NCBI RefSeq assembly: GCF_003119195.2
Contig: NZ_CP022253.1
Coordinates: 1,869,001 to 1,933,000, forward strand
DNA: 64,000 bases
Direction of reading: 5' to 3'
Source of the DNA: Azospirillum baldaniorum
Lineage (GTDB): Bacteria > Pseudomonadota > Alphaproteobacteria > Azospirillales > Azospirillaceae
Shown here piece by piece: positions 17,656 through 27,869 of the stretch (position 1 is the stretch's first letter; every line of letters starts with the position of its first letter). Position numbers and translations under genes: made by a program. The notes beneath the pieces were generated by a model. It saw only the letters and a list, made by a program, of their open reading frames with translations, was not told where the DNA came from and did no database searches.

Positions 17656-18014
17656 TCACTGGGCGAGCGTTCCACCGACGCGCTCGCGCCAGCCGAAGGG
17701 CCCCGAACGCTCGTACAGCCAAGGATACTGGGACACCATCCGGCGCGCTATCGAAATGCGGTACGTGGTCAGGGTGATCGCGCCGATCACCAGGGTGTGC
17801 ACCACGAATCCATACACCGACAAGAGCTGGCCGCCGAACAGGCCCCAGACCAGGAACCGGTCGCCCAAGCCGAGCAGGATGGAGTAGGCGATGGCGCTCG
17901 ACAGCGGCTTCCAGCCTTCGGCCAGGGTCTGGCCGGTCAAAACGCCGCAGCCGCCGAACACCAGGACCGTCAGGCCCAGGAAGACCGGCAGAGAGGACCC
18001 GAGAACGCCGTCCA

Positions 18015-18015
<1 letters not shown>
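17656..18015 (-). CDS. DUF6867 family membrane protein of the liv operon
   Basis: A 119-residue protein with about three hydrophobic segments (LGLTVLVFGGCGVLTG, SAIAYSILLGLGDRFLVWGLFG and TLVIGAITLTTYRI). The C-terminal WLYERSGPFGWRERVGG segment is distinctive. I assign it to DUF6867, a family often found inside alphaproteobacterial liv operons; no function is known. Its start codon overlaps the livF stop by one base, so it is translated with the transporter and may be an accessory subunit. Confidence 0.8.
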
Positions 18016-18725
<710 letters not shown>

Positions 18726-18728
18726 GGC

Positions 18729-19613
18729 TCAGGCCCCCTCCTCGGCTCGCTTGGCGACCTCCGGCAGGTCGGCCTTGATCTCCGGCGGCAGTTCCTCGTC
18801 CTCTTCCTCGCCCAGATAGGCGCGGATCACCGCCGGGTCGTTCTTCACGAAGGCCGGATCGCCGTCGGAAATCTTCCGCCCGTAATCCAGCACCACGACA
18901 TGGTCGGAAATGGTCATCACCACGCTCATGTCATGCTCGATCAGCAGGACGCCGATCTTGTGCTCGTCGCGGATGTAGGTGAGCAGATCGGCCAGTTCGC
19001 CCGACTCGCGCGGGTTGAGGCCCGCCGCCGGCTCGTCCAGGCAGAGCATCACCGGCTCCGTGCACATGGCCCGGGCGATCTCCAGCCGGCGCTGGGCGCC
19101 GTAGGGGAGATTGCCCGCTTCCCAGTCCGCGAACTCCAGAAGGCGGACGCGGTCCAGCCAGTATTTGGCCAGATCGACCGCCTCCCGCTCCGTCCTGGTG
19201 TAGGACGGCAGGCCGAGCAGGCCGGCGATGGAGAAGCCCGAGGCGCGGATCAGCTTGTTGTGCTGGGCGACGATCAGGTTCTCCAGAACGCTCATGCCGC
19301 CGAACAGGCGGATGTTCTGGAAGGTGCGGGCGACGCTGGCCTTCTGCGAGATGCGGTAGCCCGGCATCCGCTCCAGCAGGAACTCCTTCCCGTCGGCGTG
19401 GCGCAGAGTCAGCCGGCCCACCGTGGGGGTGTAGAAGCCGGTGATGCAGTTGAACAGCGTGGTCTTGCCGGCGCCGTTCGGGCCGATGATCGCGGTGATC
19501 TCGCCGTTGTTGGCCGAGAAGGAGACGTCGTTGACCGCCACCAGCCCGCCGAAGCGCATGGTGAGGTGTTCGACCGTCAGCAGGGGCGTGGTGGTCATGG
19601 ATTGGGTCGTCAT
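18729..19613 (-). CDS. livG: Branched-chain amino acid ABC transporter ATPase LivG
   Basis: Second ATPase of the liv transporter. The 294-residue protein has Walker A GPNGAGKTT, NIRLFGGMSVLENL, the LivG-type signature YGAQRRLEIARAM, Walker B MLCLDEPAAGLNP and the switch LLIEHDMSVVM. A C-terminal acidic tail (EEEDEELPPEIKADL) goes beyond the usual end. The ATG at 19613 overlaps the livM stop by one base. An in-frame ATG five codons later is also possible. The overlap pattern shows strict co-translation with livM. Confidence 0.95.
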   Translation of the reverse strand: MTTQSMTTTPLLTVEHLTMRFGGLVAVNDVSFSANNGEITAIIGPNGAGKTTLFNCITGFYTPTVGRLTLRHADGKEFLLERMPGYRISQKASVARTFQNIRLFGGMSVLENLIVAQHNKLIRASGFSIAGLLGLPSYTRTEREAVDLAKYWLDRVRLLEFADWEAGNLPYGAQRRLEIARAMCTEPVMLCLDEPAAGLNPRESGELADLLTYIRDEHKIGVLLIEHDMSVVMTISDHVVVLDYGRKISDGDPAFVKNDPAVIRAYLGEEEDEELPPEIKADLPEVAKRAEEGA

Positions 19614-21130
19614 CACTTCGCGCTCCCCCCGGCGATGCCCTGGCCGCCGGCGGCGGCGGAGCCCGCGGCGGGGCCGCCGGCTCCACCCTTGGGGCGGCCG
19701 TGCAGGAGGATGGTCGGGTCGCGGTGGGCCAGCAGGCCGCGCGGACGCCACAGCATGATCAGCACCATGCCCATGCCGAACGCCAGCATGCGGTAGTCGG
19801 CCAGCTCACGGAAGGCTTCCGGCAGGCCGATGACCAGGAAGGCGGCCACGACGACGCCGATCTGGCTGCCCATGCCGCCCAGCACCACGATGGCGAGGAT
19901 GATCGCCGATTCGATGAAGGTGAAGCTCTCCGGGCTGATGAAGCCCTGGCGGGTGGCGAAGAAGGACCCGGCGAAGCCGCCGAACATCGCCGCGATGGCG
20001 AAGGCCGCCAGCTTCATGTTCGTGCGGTTGATGCCCAGCGAGGCGCAGGCGATGTCGTCCTCGCGCAGCGCTTCCCAGGCGCGGCCCAGCGGCAGCTTGC
20101 GGACGCGCATGGTGAACAGGTTCACCACCAGGGCAAGCACCAGGATCAGGTAATAGAGGAAGATGATCCGGTGCAGCGGGCTGAACTCCAGGCCGAACAT
20201 CTCGTGGAAGGCCGCCGTGCCCTCCGCCGGGGTCCGCGTGAAGTCGGCGATGCCGAAGAAGCTCGGGCGCGGAATGCCGGAGATGCCGTTGGGGCCGCCG
20301 GTGAACTGGTACCAGTTGATCAGGATGATGCGGATGATCTCGCCGAAGCCCAGCGTCACGATGGCGAAGTAGTCGCCGCGCAGCCGCAGGACCGGGAAGC
20401 CCAGCAGAACGCCCGACATCGCCGCCAGGAAGCCGGCCAGCGGCAGGCAGACCCAGAAGCTGAAGCCGAAGTAATGAGCCAGCAGCGCGTAGGAGTAGGC
20501 GCCCACCGCGTAGAAGGCCACATAGCCGAGGTCGAGCAGGCCGGCGAGGCCGACCACGATGTTCAGACCCCAGCCCAGCATGATGTAGGTCAGCAGCAGG
20601 ATGCCGATGTCCAGCAGCTGGCGGTCGGCCAGCGGCGTGAACGGAAAGGCCAGCGCGACGACGACGGCGATCGGACCGAGCCAGCGCGAGGCGTGCTGCA
20701 CCTGCGCCGCGATGTGGTCCATCCGCTTGTCGCGCTCCGCCTGCGACAGCTTGGAGCGGCCGGTGCGGATCGCCAGGACGGCACGGATCGCGATGACCGC
20801 GCCACCGGCGATCAGGATGACCCGCAGCGCCTCCGTCGGCATGGCGATGAAGAAGCCGGCGGCGGTGGCGGCGGCCGCCAGGACCAGCACGGTGACGGCG
20901 TGGCCCTCGCGGATCAGGCAGAGGCCGAGACGGCCGAGGAAGACCAGACCGACGGCGGCGGCCACCTCGTTCCAGCGGGTCTCCAGCCCGAGGCCGGTGG
21001 GACGGTCCACCGTGCGCAGGCCGACCAGCGGGATCGTCAGGAGAAGGGCGACGAAGGCGGTCATCGCCGCCTCCTTCAGGATCGAGGGCCAGGCGATGGC
21101 CCGCGGCGAAGACATGGAAATCGCGGTCAT
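19613..21130 (-). CDS. livM: Branched-chain amino acid ABC transporter permease LivM (long form)
   Basis: Integral membrane permease. At 505 residues it is the long form: an N-terminal domain of about 145 residues with several hydrophobic segments (DUF3382-like, for example [14 protein letters not shown]) is joined to the BPD_transp_2 permease domain ([51 protein letters not shown]). The conserved EAA-like loop [22 protein letters not shown] is present. A Gly/Ala-rich tail ends the protein. It is four bases after livH and overlaps livG by one base. Confidence 0.94.
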   Translation of the reverse strand: MTAISMSSPRAIAWPSILKEAAMTAFVALLLTIPLVGLRTVDRPTGLGLETRWNEVAAAVGLVFLGRLGLCLIREGHAVTVLVLAAAATAAGFFIAMPTEALRVILIAGGAVIAIRAVLAIRTGRSKLSQAERDKRMDHIAAQVQHASRWLGPIAVVVALAFPFTPLADRQLLDIGILLLTYIMLGWGLNIVVGLAGLLDLGYVAFYAVGAYSYALLAHYFGFSFWVCLPLAGFLAAMSGVLLGFPVLRLRGDYFAIVTLGFGEIIRIILINWYQFTGGPNGISGIPRPSFFGIADFTRTPAEGTAAFHEMFGLEFSPLHRIIFLYYLILVLALVVNLFTMRVRKLPLGRAWEALREDDIACASLGINRTNMKLAAFAIAAMFGGFAGSFFATRQGFISPESFTFIESAIILAIVVLGGMGSQIGVVVAAFLVIGLPEAFRELADYRMLAFGMGMVLIMLWRPRGLLAHRDPTILLHGRPKGGAGGPAAGSAAAGGQGIAGGSAK

Positions 21131-21134
21131 GGCC

Positions 21135-22040
21135 TCACACCTTCTCGATTTCCGGACGGCCCAGCAGGCCGGTCGGACGGAAGATCAGGACGAGCACGAG
21201 AATCGTGAAGGTCGCCACGTCTTTCCATTCGCTGCCCATATAGCCCGACCAGAAGGCTTCGATCAGGCCGATGACCACGCCGCCCAGCATCGCACCCGGC
21301 AGCGAGCCGATGCCGCCGAGGACCGCGGCGGTGAAGGCCTTAACGCCGGCCAGGAAGCCGATGTAGAAGTCGATCACGCCGTAGATCAGCAGGACCATCA
21401 TGCCCGCCACGGCGGCCAGGGCGGCGCCCATGACGAAGGTCAGCGAGATGACGCGGTCGACGTTGACGCCCAGCAGGCCGGCCATCTTCTTGTCCTGCTC
21501 GCACGCGCGCTGGGCGCGGCCGAGCGAGGTGCGGGTGATGAGCTGGGTGAAGCCGTACATCAGCGCGATCGTGATGACGATCGTCGCCAGACGCACGTAG
21601 CTGACCGACACCGCCCCGTCCATCAGAGTCAGGTTGCCCGGCAGGATCGGCTGCAGCGGCTTGCTGCGGGCGCCCTGCAGGATCTGGACGTAGTTCTGCA
21701 GGAAGATCGACATGCCGATCGCCGAGATCAGCGGCGCCAGACGCGGCGAGCTGCGCAGCGGGCGATAGGCGATGCGCTCCACTGTCCATCCGTAGACGGC
21801 TGTGAACAGCATCGATGCGACCAGCATGACGAGAAGGGCCAGCGGAACCCAGGTGATCCCCAGGCTCCCAATGGCCAGAAAGGTGATGAGGGCCACGAAG
21901 GCGCCGATCATGTAGATCTCGCCGTGGGCGAAATTGATCATGCCGATGATGCCGTACACCATCGTGTATCCGATCGCGATGAGGCCATAGATGGCACCCA
22001 GCGACAGACCGTTGATCAACTGCTGAAGAAAATATTCCAT
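21135..22040 (-). CDS. livH: Branched-chain amino acid ABC transporter permease LivH
   Basis: First gene of the operon and partner of LivM in the membrane. The 301-residue protein begins [41 protein letters not shown] (quoted in outline: the NFAHGE motif after two helices is the LivH hallmark) and ends with [17 protein letters not shown] and a final helix. I chose the ATG at 22040 because GAGGTAAG lies just upstream; an in-frame ATG 21 codons earlier precedes an Arg-rich stretch unlike the family. About 290 bases without a gene upstream should carry the operon promoter. Confidence 0.95.
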   Translation of the reverse strand: MEYFLQQLINGLSLGAIYGLIAIGYTMVYGIIGMINFAHGEIYMIGAFVALITFLAIGSLGITWVPLALLVMLVASMLFTAVYGWTVERIAYRPLRSSPRLAPLISAIGMSIFLQNYVQILQGARSKPLQPILPGNLTLMDGAVSVSYVRLATIVITIALMYGFTQLITRTSLGRAQRACEQDKKMAGLLGVNVDRVISLTFVMGAALAAVAGMMVLLIYGVIDFYIGFLAGVKAFTAAVLGGIGSLPGAMLGGVVIGLIEAFWSGYMGSEWKDVATFTILVLVLIFRPTGLLGRPEIEKV

Positions 22041-22329
22041 TGTCTTACCTCGCCTCGGCGCGATGCGCAGGCTTCGGCGAGCGAGACAAGCGCGCTCGTA
22101 CACCAGTCACGTGAAGTGCCACTCCCCGAATTGGCTTACCCATGCTCTTGAGCGCGGGGCCAAGATTGTTGTGTGAGCGGAACGTTAGCCCAGCGGCTCT
22201 CAACAGAGCAAGAGGGCAAACCCGCACTCTATCTGCGGTAATACCAATTTTCCGAGAATTTGCAATATCGATTCATGTCAGTTCCGTGAACTTTGCGCTT
22301 GCCTTCTACCATAGCGAATGCACCGCATG

Positions 22330-22363
22330 AAAAAAGCCCTCTTCACTGTGGTGAAGAGGGCTT
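22330..22363 (-). terminator. Strong terminator of the exported Ala/Lys-rich protein gene
   Basis: Perfect 13-base-pair stem (22334-22346 with 22351-22363, arms AAGCCCTCTTCAC and GTGAAGAGGGCTT) with a TGTG loop, followed on the minus strand by six T. It is 78 bases after the stop at 22442. Confidence 0.88.
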
Positions 22364-22441
22364 CGCAACAACTGTGCCACTGCTGCGATGCATGATGCCG
22401 GTCCGCCTATGACCTCCGGCATCACCATCGATACTGGCCGG

Positions 22442-23236
22442 TCAGCGCTTGGCGGAGACCACCTGCGCCTTTGCGGGGTCCTTGGGTTTTCCAGGGGCCT
22501 TGGCCGTCGCCTTGCCGGTCGACTTTGAGGCGGCGGCCGCGCTGCCGCTGCGCGAGGCCGGGGCCTGGGCCACATCGTAGTTCACGTCGGGGTTGCTGAC
22601 GACCTGGACATCGCACAGCGGCTTTGACGACAAATGCATCAGGCCGGCGCTTTTTTCATCGCCGGTCAGGACACGGAGGTCGTCCGCCGTCAGGTCCATC
22701 GCCGCCTTGGAGCGATCCACGAAGTTGGCGCAATAGAGGCCGGTGCCGATCACCGCGGCGCGGCGGCTGACCTCGTTCGCCAGCTCGGTGCGGAACATGT
22801 CGAACTGCCGCGTCGCGTTGCCGCCGCCCTTCTTGCGGAAGTGGTCGATCATCGACGCTTCCGAGTTGGAGATCAGCGAGCGGTTCTTGACCGTGAAGTC
22901 CTGATACAGGTTGAACGGCTTCTTGTCCGGATTCACCTGCTGGCAGGTCAGCCCGACCACCATCATCTCGGTGTGCATGCGAATGGTCTGCTCCGCGGCG
23001 TGCTCCGCACGGCTGTAGCAGGCGCCGGGCTTGGTCGCGGTGCCCTTGGCGGCAGTGCTTTTGGCGGCGGCCGGTTTCGCGGTGGCCTTCGCAGCCGTTT
23101 TTTCAGCCGCCGGCTTCGCCGCCTCCTTGGCGACGGCCGGCAGCGCGGTGCCGGCGAACAGCACGGCAAGGCCGATGGCGGCGGCGCTGCGCAAGGTGAA
23201 GGAAGGAATGCGATGGGCGGCGCGCTGGCGATTCAT
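22442..23236 (-). CDS. Exported Ala/Lys-rich protein of unknown function
   Basis: A 264-residue protein with a probable signal peptide (hydrophobic AAAIGLAVLFAGTALPAVAKE, residues 18-38). Low-complexity Ala/Lys segments flank a central folded domain: KEAAKPAAEKTAAKATAKPAAAK before it and ASKSTGKATAKAPGKPKD after it. The core (residues about 70-215) has four cysteines (GACYSR, GLTCQQ, GLYCANF, KPLCDVQ), consistent with disulfides in the periplasm. Such tails can bind acidic polymers or peptidoglycan. I recognise the core only as a hypothetical family seen in related bacteria. Confidence 0.75.
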   Translation of the reverse strand: MNRQRAAHRIPSFTLRSAAAIGLAVLFAGTALPAVAKEAAKPAAEKTAAKATAKPAAAKSTAAKGTATKPGACYSRAEHAAEQTIRMHTEMMVVGLTCQQVNPDKKPFNLYQDFTVKNRSLISNSEASMIDHFRKKGGGNATRQFDMFRTELANEVSRRAAVIGTGLYCANFVDRSKAAMDLTADDLRVLTGDEKSAGLMHLSSKPLCDVQVVSNPDVNYDVAQAPASRSGSAAAASKSTGKATAKAPGKPKDPAKAQVVSAKR

Positions 23237-23493
23237 CGTTGGTCCGGCTCCGGTGGCCCTGATTGACGGGCGGAATCCGACGGATCACGCCCTCTCCTTC
23301 GCTGGTTCTACAAGATCCCGACAGACGGTCAACCCATATCGCCCGAGCAAAGACCATTTGTCCCAGCCTGTGGCGCGGGAGTCGCCGGAGAGGTCGGGTG
23401 GTTGCTTGGCTTGCGGGTTGCCGGTCTTTCCCAGTATTTCAACAGCCTCCACGCCCGTCTGTGACGCGGGCCACACATCGGGACAATTTGCTC

Positions 23494-24462
23494 ATGAAGC
23501 GCACCGCCTCTCCCTCTTCGCTCATCCGCGTCGGCATCGACCTCGGCGGCACGAAGACGGAGGGGATCGCACTCGGCGCGGCCGGCGAGGAGCGCGCCCG
23601 CGTCCGCGTCCCCACCCCCCGTGGCGACTACGGCGCGACGGTGCGGACCATCGCCGATCTGGTGGCGCGGCTGGAAAGCGCGACGGGGTCGGCGGGAGCC
23701 ACCGTCGGGATCGGCATTCCCGGCGCCGTCTCCCCGGCGACCGGGCTGGTGAAGAACGCCAACTCGACCTGGCTGATCGGCAAGCCGTTCGACCAGGATA
23801 TGGCCGAAGCGCTCAAGCGGCCGGTGCGGATCGAAAACGACGCCAACTGTCTGGCCGTGTCGGAGGCGGCGGATGGGGCGGGCGCCGGCTGCGGCGTGGT
23901 CTTCGCGGCGATCCTCGGCACCGGCTGCGGGGCGGGAATCGTCGTGGACGGCCGTCCGCTGCGCGGCCGCAACGCCATCGGCGGCGAGTGGGGGCACAAT
24001 CCCCTGCCCTGGCCCACCGACGAGGAGCGGCCGGGAGCGGCCTGCTATTGCGGCAAATCCGGCTGCCTGGAAACCTTCGTGTCCGGCCCCGCGGTCGCCG
24101 CCGACCACCGACGGATCACCGGGGCGCACCTGACCGCGGAGGCCATCGCGGCGCTGGCGGAGCGCGGCGACGCCGCGGCCGGCGACACGCTCGGCCGGCT
24201 GGTGGACCGGCTCGCGCGCGGGCTGGCGGGGATCGTCAATGTCCTGGACCCGGACGTGATCGTGCTGGGCGGCGGCCTGTCGAACCTGGAGTTCCTTTAC
24301 GACGCCTTACCCCCGGCGATCGCCCGCTGGGCCTTCACGGACAGCCTGGACACGCCGATCCGCCGCGCCGTCCATGGCGATTCGAGCGGGGTCCGCGGGG
24401 CCGCCTGGCTGTGGCGGCCCGAGGAGGCCGCGGTCAACGCTCGAAGTTATACTCCGGATTGA
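23494..24462 (+). CDS. ROK-family sugar kinase (fructokinase-like)
   Basis: ATP-dependent hexose kinase. The 322-residue protein has the phosphate motif GIDLGGTKTEG, the sugar-binding NDANC, and the ROK zinc site: GGEWGHNPLPWP followed by ACYCGKSGCLE (three cysteines plus His). The HNPLPWP form is common in Mak-type fructokinases, so fructose is the likely substrate. The ATG at 23494 sits 11 residues before the first strand; the open frame upstream does not match the family. Its end overlaps the convergent small exported protein by 29 bases. Confidence 0.88.
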   Translation: MKRTASPSSLIRVGIDLGGTKTEGIALGAAGEERARVRVPTPRGDYGATVRTIADLVARLESATGSAGATVGIGIPGAVSPATGLVKNANSTWLIGKPFDQDMAEALKRPVRIENDANCLAVSEAADGAGAGCGVVFAAILGTGCGAGIVVDGRPLRGRNAIGGEWGHNPLPWPTDEERPGAACYCGKSGCLETFVSGPAVAADHRRITGAHLTAEAIAALAERGDAAAGDTLGRLVDRLARGLAGIVNVLDPDVIVLGGGLSNLEFLYDALPPAIARWAFTDSLDTPIRRAVHGDSSGVRGAAWLWRPEEAAVNARSYTPD

Positions 24463-24829
24463 GCATCACCTCGCGCGGAGTGCCCGGCACGTTGTCGCCG
24501 CCACCGCCACGACGAGCCGCCGTTGCCGCGCCGCGCCCGTCGCGGACCGGCGGAGTCAGCGAATTGGTCCGCGAGTAGGAGGGGGTGGCGCGGGCCGGAT
24601 CTGTGCCGTAGCCGCGCGAGCCGGCGCGGAACTGCTCGCCGTTGCCCATGGCGCCCCAATGGGACGGCCGCGCTCCGGGAATCGGTTGGGCCTCCTCCAT
24701 GCGGCGCATATGAGGGCCGGTCGGGACCATCTCCTCATACACCCAGGAGGGGTATTCCTGCCTCTGCGCTTCGGCGGGTGCGGCAAAGGCCAGCACCGCG
24801 AGGGTCGCTACAGTCATCGTTCGAAGCAT
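24434..24829 (-). CDS. Small exported protein of unknown function
   Basis: A 131-residue protein with a clear signal peptide (MTVATLAVLAFAAPAEAQ, cleavage after AEA or AQ). The mature part is rich in Gly, Arg and Pro with no recognisable domain; it contains PSWVYEEMVPTGPHMRRM and ends LNPEYNFER. I choose the ATG at 24829 because GGAAGG precedes it and it puts the signal peptide at the N-terminus. The 3' end lies within the last codons of the ROK kinase on the other strand. Function unknown. Confidence 0.6.
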   Translation of the reverse strand: MLRTMTVATLAVLAFAAPAEAQRQEYPSWVYEEMVPTGPHMRRMEEAQPIPGARPSHWGAMGNGEQFRAGSRGYGTDPARATPSYSRTNSLTPPVRDGRGAATAARRGGGGDNVPGTPREVMLNPEYNFER

Positions 24830-24958
24830 GACACGGCGGCCTTCCATCCTTTTGCGTGTGGAAGACCGATTCCGCCGGACGCGGCCGCTCATGTCCAGGG
24901 GGGAGGCGGGTTACTCAGCCCGCAACCCCCATCCGGTGAACACCCCATTCCGGTTCGT

Positions 24959-26644
24959 TCAGGGTCGTGCCGCACCGTAGAGCGTCAGGGTCAGCCGCTT
25001 GCCGGTGTTGTAGTTGAAGCCGGTGAAGCGGCCGAGCGGCAGCGGCTCCACCCCCGTCAGGGCGGAGCGGAACTCCGCCTCCTCCCGGTCGGTCACCAGG
25101 GCCAGCCCGCAGGACGGGCTTTCCGCCAGATGGGCGGCGGCGCCCGCCCCATGGGTCAGGCGCGTGTCGGTGCCGAGCAGGAAGACGAGGCTCGGCTCCG
25201 AATATCCGGCGGAAGCGACCACGCTGTCGGCGCAGGGGCGCACCGCCGCGACCGTCCGCGCCGCCTGACGGCTGATCCACACGCCGTCGATCCCCGGCAG
25301 GACCGCGCCGTAGGTGCCCGCGTACAGCACCGCCGCCGCCGCAAGACCCGCCGCGAATCCCGGTGTCTCCCGGCGCTGGGCGAACAGGCGCACGGCCAGA
25401 GCGTACAGCACCAGAACCACCGGCAGCATGGCGACGGCCACCGGGTCGACGCGCCCATCGACCAGATAGGGGATCACCGCGACCGCGACCGTCAGGGCAC
25501 CGAAGCCGACGGCCCCGAAAACGGTGGCGACCGAGAACAGCCCCCACCGCGGCGTCTCGGCGCGGCGCAGGAAATGCTCGTGCGCCGCGGCGGCGGTCAG
25601 GATGGCGATGGCCGGGAAGACCGGCAGCGTGTAGTGCAGCAGCTTGGTCGGCACCGCCTCGAAGACCAGCCAGCTCGGGATGATCCAGGCAACGCAGAAG
25701 CGCACGGCGTCCACCACCGGCCCCGTGCCCTTGCGGTGGCGCCACGCCCAGGGAACGGCCAGAAGCGCCAGGAAGGACCAGGGCGCGAAGGTCACCCAGA
25801 AGGTGCCCAGGTAATAGCCGGGCGGCAGGCCCTTCGCCTCCTGCCCGCTCACCACCTTGCCCATCATGTCGTGGCCGACCGACTCGGCGAAGAAGGCACC
25901 CTTGGTCTTCACCGTGATAGCGATCAGCCAGGGCGCCGCGATGGCGACCACGATGGCGAGGCCGACCAGCGGGCGCAGCCGCTTCAGCCAGCCGGCCCGG
26001 CGCTCCAGCACCGCCAGCACCAGCGCCGTGGTGCCGGACACCAGGAGGACGATCGGTCCCTTGATGAGGATGCCGATCCCCGCGGCGATCCAGAAGGCGA
26101 GCGGCGCCGCCCAGCCGGACCGCTCCGCATGGCGGTTCAGATAAAGGCTGGCCAACGCCGCCTGCCCGATCACGATGGTCGAGAGCAGAACCGCGTCGGT
26201 CTTCGCCATGCGGGCCTCGACGCCCAGCACGACGCAGGAGGCCATCATCAGCCCGGCGAGGAACCCGACCGTCCCGCCGAACATCCGGGCCCCGGTCCAG
26301 GCCGTCACCAGAACCGCCAGCACCGCCCCGATCAACGACGGGATCCGGAAGGTCCAGATCTCCTTCGGCACTCCGCCCGGCCCCTCGACCAGCCGGGTCG
26401 CCGCGGTCTGCAGCCAATAGATGCCCACCGGCTTCTTGTGGCGCGCCTCGTCCTGGAAGCGGATGTCGACATAGTCGCCGCTTTCCAGCATCTGGTGCGA
26501 CGCCTGGGCGAAGCGCGCCTCGTCGCGGTCGAAGGGCGGCAGATCGAAGAAGCCGGGCAGGAACAGCAGGACGCTGATCGCCGCTAGGGCCAGATAGGCC
26601 AGGACCGGCAAGCGGCCGGCCGCGGCGTTCGGCACCGCGCTCAC
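24959..26644 (-). CDS. GT83/ArnT-like lipid-sugar glycosyltransferase
   Basis: Polytopic membrane enzyme of 561 residues that would transfer a sugar from an undecaprenyl-phosphate carrier to lipid A or another envelope acceptor. The family start is clear: a first helix, then LPPFDRDEARFAQASHQML with the catalytic Asp/Glu region of PMT-fold enzymes and KKPVGIYWLQ. About ten to twelve hydrophobic segments follow, with a periplasmic C-terminal domain. The GTG/ATG region at 26644 overlaps the LAB_N gene by four bases. Together with the LAB_N protein and the GT2 it forms a lipid-glycosylation module. Confidence 0.88.
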   Translation of the reverse strand: MSAVPNAAAGRLPVLAYLALAAISVLLFLPGFFDLPPFDRDEARFAQASHQMLESGDYVDIRFQDEARHKKPVGIYWLQTAATRLVEGPGGVPKEIWTFRIPSLIGAVLAVLVTAWTGARMFGGTVGFLAGLMMASCVVLGVEARMAKTDAVLLSTIVIGQAALASLYLNRHAERSGWAAPLAFWIAAGIGILIKGPIVLLVSGTTALVLAVLERRAGWLKRLRPLVGLAIVVAIAAPWLIAITVKTKGAFFAESVGHDMMGKVVSGQEAKGLPPGYYLGTFWVTFAPWSFLALLAVPWAWRHRKGTGPVVDAVRFCVAWIIPSWLVFEAVPTKLLHYTLPVFPAIAILTAAAAHEHFLRRAETPRWGLFSVATVFGAVGFGALTVAVAVIPYLVDGRVDPVAVAMLPVVLVLYALAVRLFAQRRETPGFAAGLAAAAVLYAGTYGAVLPGIDGVWISRQAARTVAAVRPCADSVVASAGYSEPSLVFLLGTDTRLTHGAGAAAHLAESPSCGLALVTDREEAEFRSALTGVEPLPLGRFTGFNYNTGKRLTLTLYGAARP

Positions 26645-26976
26645 GGCGTGCCCGCCGCGTTGCCGTCCGCTCCGCCGTTCCGTCGGTTGTTCAAGACGAA
26701 ATAGAGGTTCCGGAAATAGATGATGAGGCCCAGCCCCTGCCCGAACATGAACACCGGATCACCCCGTTGGATCGAATAGGCCAAGAGAAGAACCCCGCCG
26801 CCGATCGAGAAATACCAGAAGAGGTCCGGCACGATGCTGCGCCGGGCGCGCTCGCTGGCGATCCACTGGACGACGAAGCGCATCATGAAGAGCGCCTGCG
26901 CAAAAAAGCCGACGCCGACCCAGATCAGGTCGGCGGTGCTTTGACTCTGGTACCAGGCGATGGCGCGTTCGAGCAT
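26641..26976 (-). CDS. LAB_N (lipid A biosynthesis N-terminal domain) small membrane protein
   Basis: A 111-residue protein with three hydrophobic segments. Residues 15-90 match LAB_N: WVGVGFFAQALFMMRFVVQWIASER, then VPDLFWYFSIGGGVLLLAYSI and FMFGQGLGLIIYFRNLYFVL. The domain is common in operons for lipid-linked sugar transfer; a role in moving the lipid-sugar across the membrane, like ArnE/ArnF, is inferred. It overlaps the glycosyltransferase downstream by four bases and lies 31 bases after the GT2 gene. Confidence 0.88.
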   Translation of the reverse strand: MLERAIAWYQSQSTADLIWVGVGFFAQALFMMRFVVQWIASERARRSIVPDLFWYFSIGGGVLLLAYSIQRGDPVFMFGQGLGLIIYFRNLYFVLNNRRNGGADGNAAGTP

Positions 26977-27007
26977 CGGGCGGCGACCGGTCCGAAGGAA
27001 GGGAGGG

Positions 27008-27787
27008 TTAGCGGTCTTCGACCGCGGGCGACAGCGCGGTGCGCCGCTTCAGCCAATAGACGCCCAGCAGATCGACCACGCCGATCAGCCCGCGGCGCCA
27101 GTTGGTGTATTTGGAAACTCCGCGTTCCCGCGGGCGGTGGTTGACCGGCACATAGGCCACCGGATGGCCGTGCGACCGGAACAGGGCGGGCAGGAAGCGG
27201 TGCATCGCCCCGAAGAAGGGCAGATCGAGGAAGGCGTCGCGGCGGAACAGCTTCAGCCCGCAGCCGCTGTCAGTGCAGCCGTCCTGGAGGAAGGACTGCC
27301 GCACAGCGTTCGCGAAACGCGAGGCCAGACGCTTGGACAGCGTGTCCTGCCGTTTCTTGCGCAGGCCGCCGACCAGAACCGGCGCGTCCGGACCACCCTT
27401 GGCGGCCAGGGCGAACAGGGCGGGAATATCGGCGGGGTCGTTCTGGCCGTCGCCGTCGAGGGTGGCGATCCACTCCCCGCGCGCCGCCTTGACCCCGGTG
27501 CGCACGGCCGCGCTCTGCCCGGACCGGCGGACATGGCGGACCAGCCGCAGGCGGCCCGCGGCGACCACGGGGGCGAGGCGCGTCAACGTGTCGTCGCTGG
27601 AGCCGTCGTCCACATAGATCACCTCGAAGGCACCGCCCAGCACGCCGGCGGGCGACAGCGCGCGCTCGATCTCTTCGAGAAGGGGAAGGACGTTTTCGGC
27701 CTCGTTGAAGACCGGAACCACGACCGACAGCCGCACGGGCGGACGGCCCTCGGAATCTACGCTCACTGGATTAATCCCATTCGCCAA
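27008..27787 (-). CDS. GT2 family glycosyltransferase (ArnC/DPM1-like)
   Basis: Cytoplasmic GT-A enzyme that probably loads a sugar onto undecaprenyl phosphate. The 259-residue protein shows LSVVVPVFNEAENVLPLL, YVDDGSSDDT, and the acceptor-type motif TLDGDGQNDPADIP, with GCGLKLFRRDAF and the RERGVSKYTNW motif that mark the dolichol/undecaprenyl-phosphate group. There are no C-terminal membrane helices, so it works as a soluble or peripheral enzyme. It is first in the GT2-LAB_N-GT83 operon and lies 82 bases from the DegP gene's stop. Confidence 0.9.
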   Translation of the reverse strand: MANGINPVSVDSEGRPPVRLSVVVPVFNEAENVLPLLEEIERALSPAGVLGGAFEVIYVDDGSSDDTLTRLAPVVAAGRLRLVRHVRRSGQSAAVRTGVKAARGEWIATLDGDGQNDPADIPALFALAAKGGPDAPVLVGGLRKKRQDTLSKRLASRFANAVRQSFLQDGCTDSGCGLKLFRRDAFLDLPFFGAMHRFLPALFRSHGHPVAYVPVNHRPRERGVSKYTNWRRGLIGVVDLLGVYWLKRRTALSPAVEDR

Positions 27788-27869
27788 GTGGCGGGCAAAT
27801 TACTCCCGCCGCCCGGCAAACGGTAGAGGAAAAGGTTAGGACAGCCCTGGGGACGGCCTCTGGCCGCCC

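Noticed and set aside
19700..22151. Long plus-strand open frames opposite livM and livH
   Set aside because: Antisense shadows of recognised permeases; the residues are rich in Arg, Asp, Gln and His as expected from complementing hydrophobic codons.
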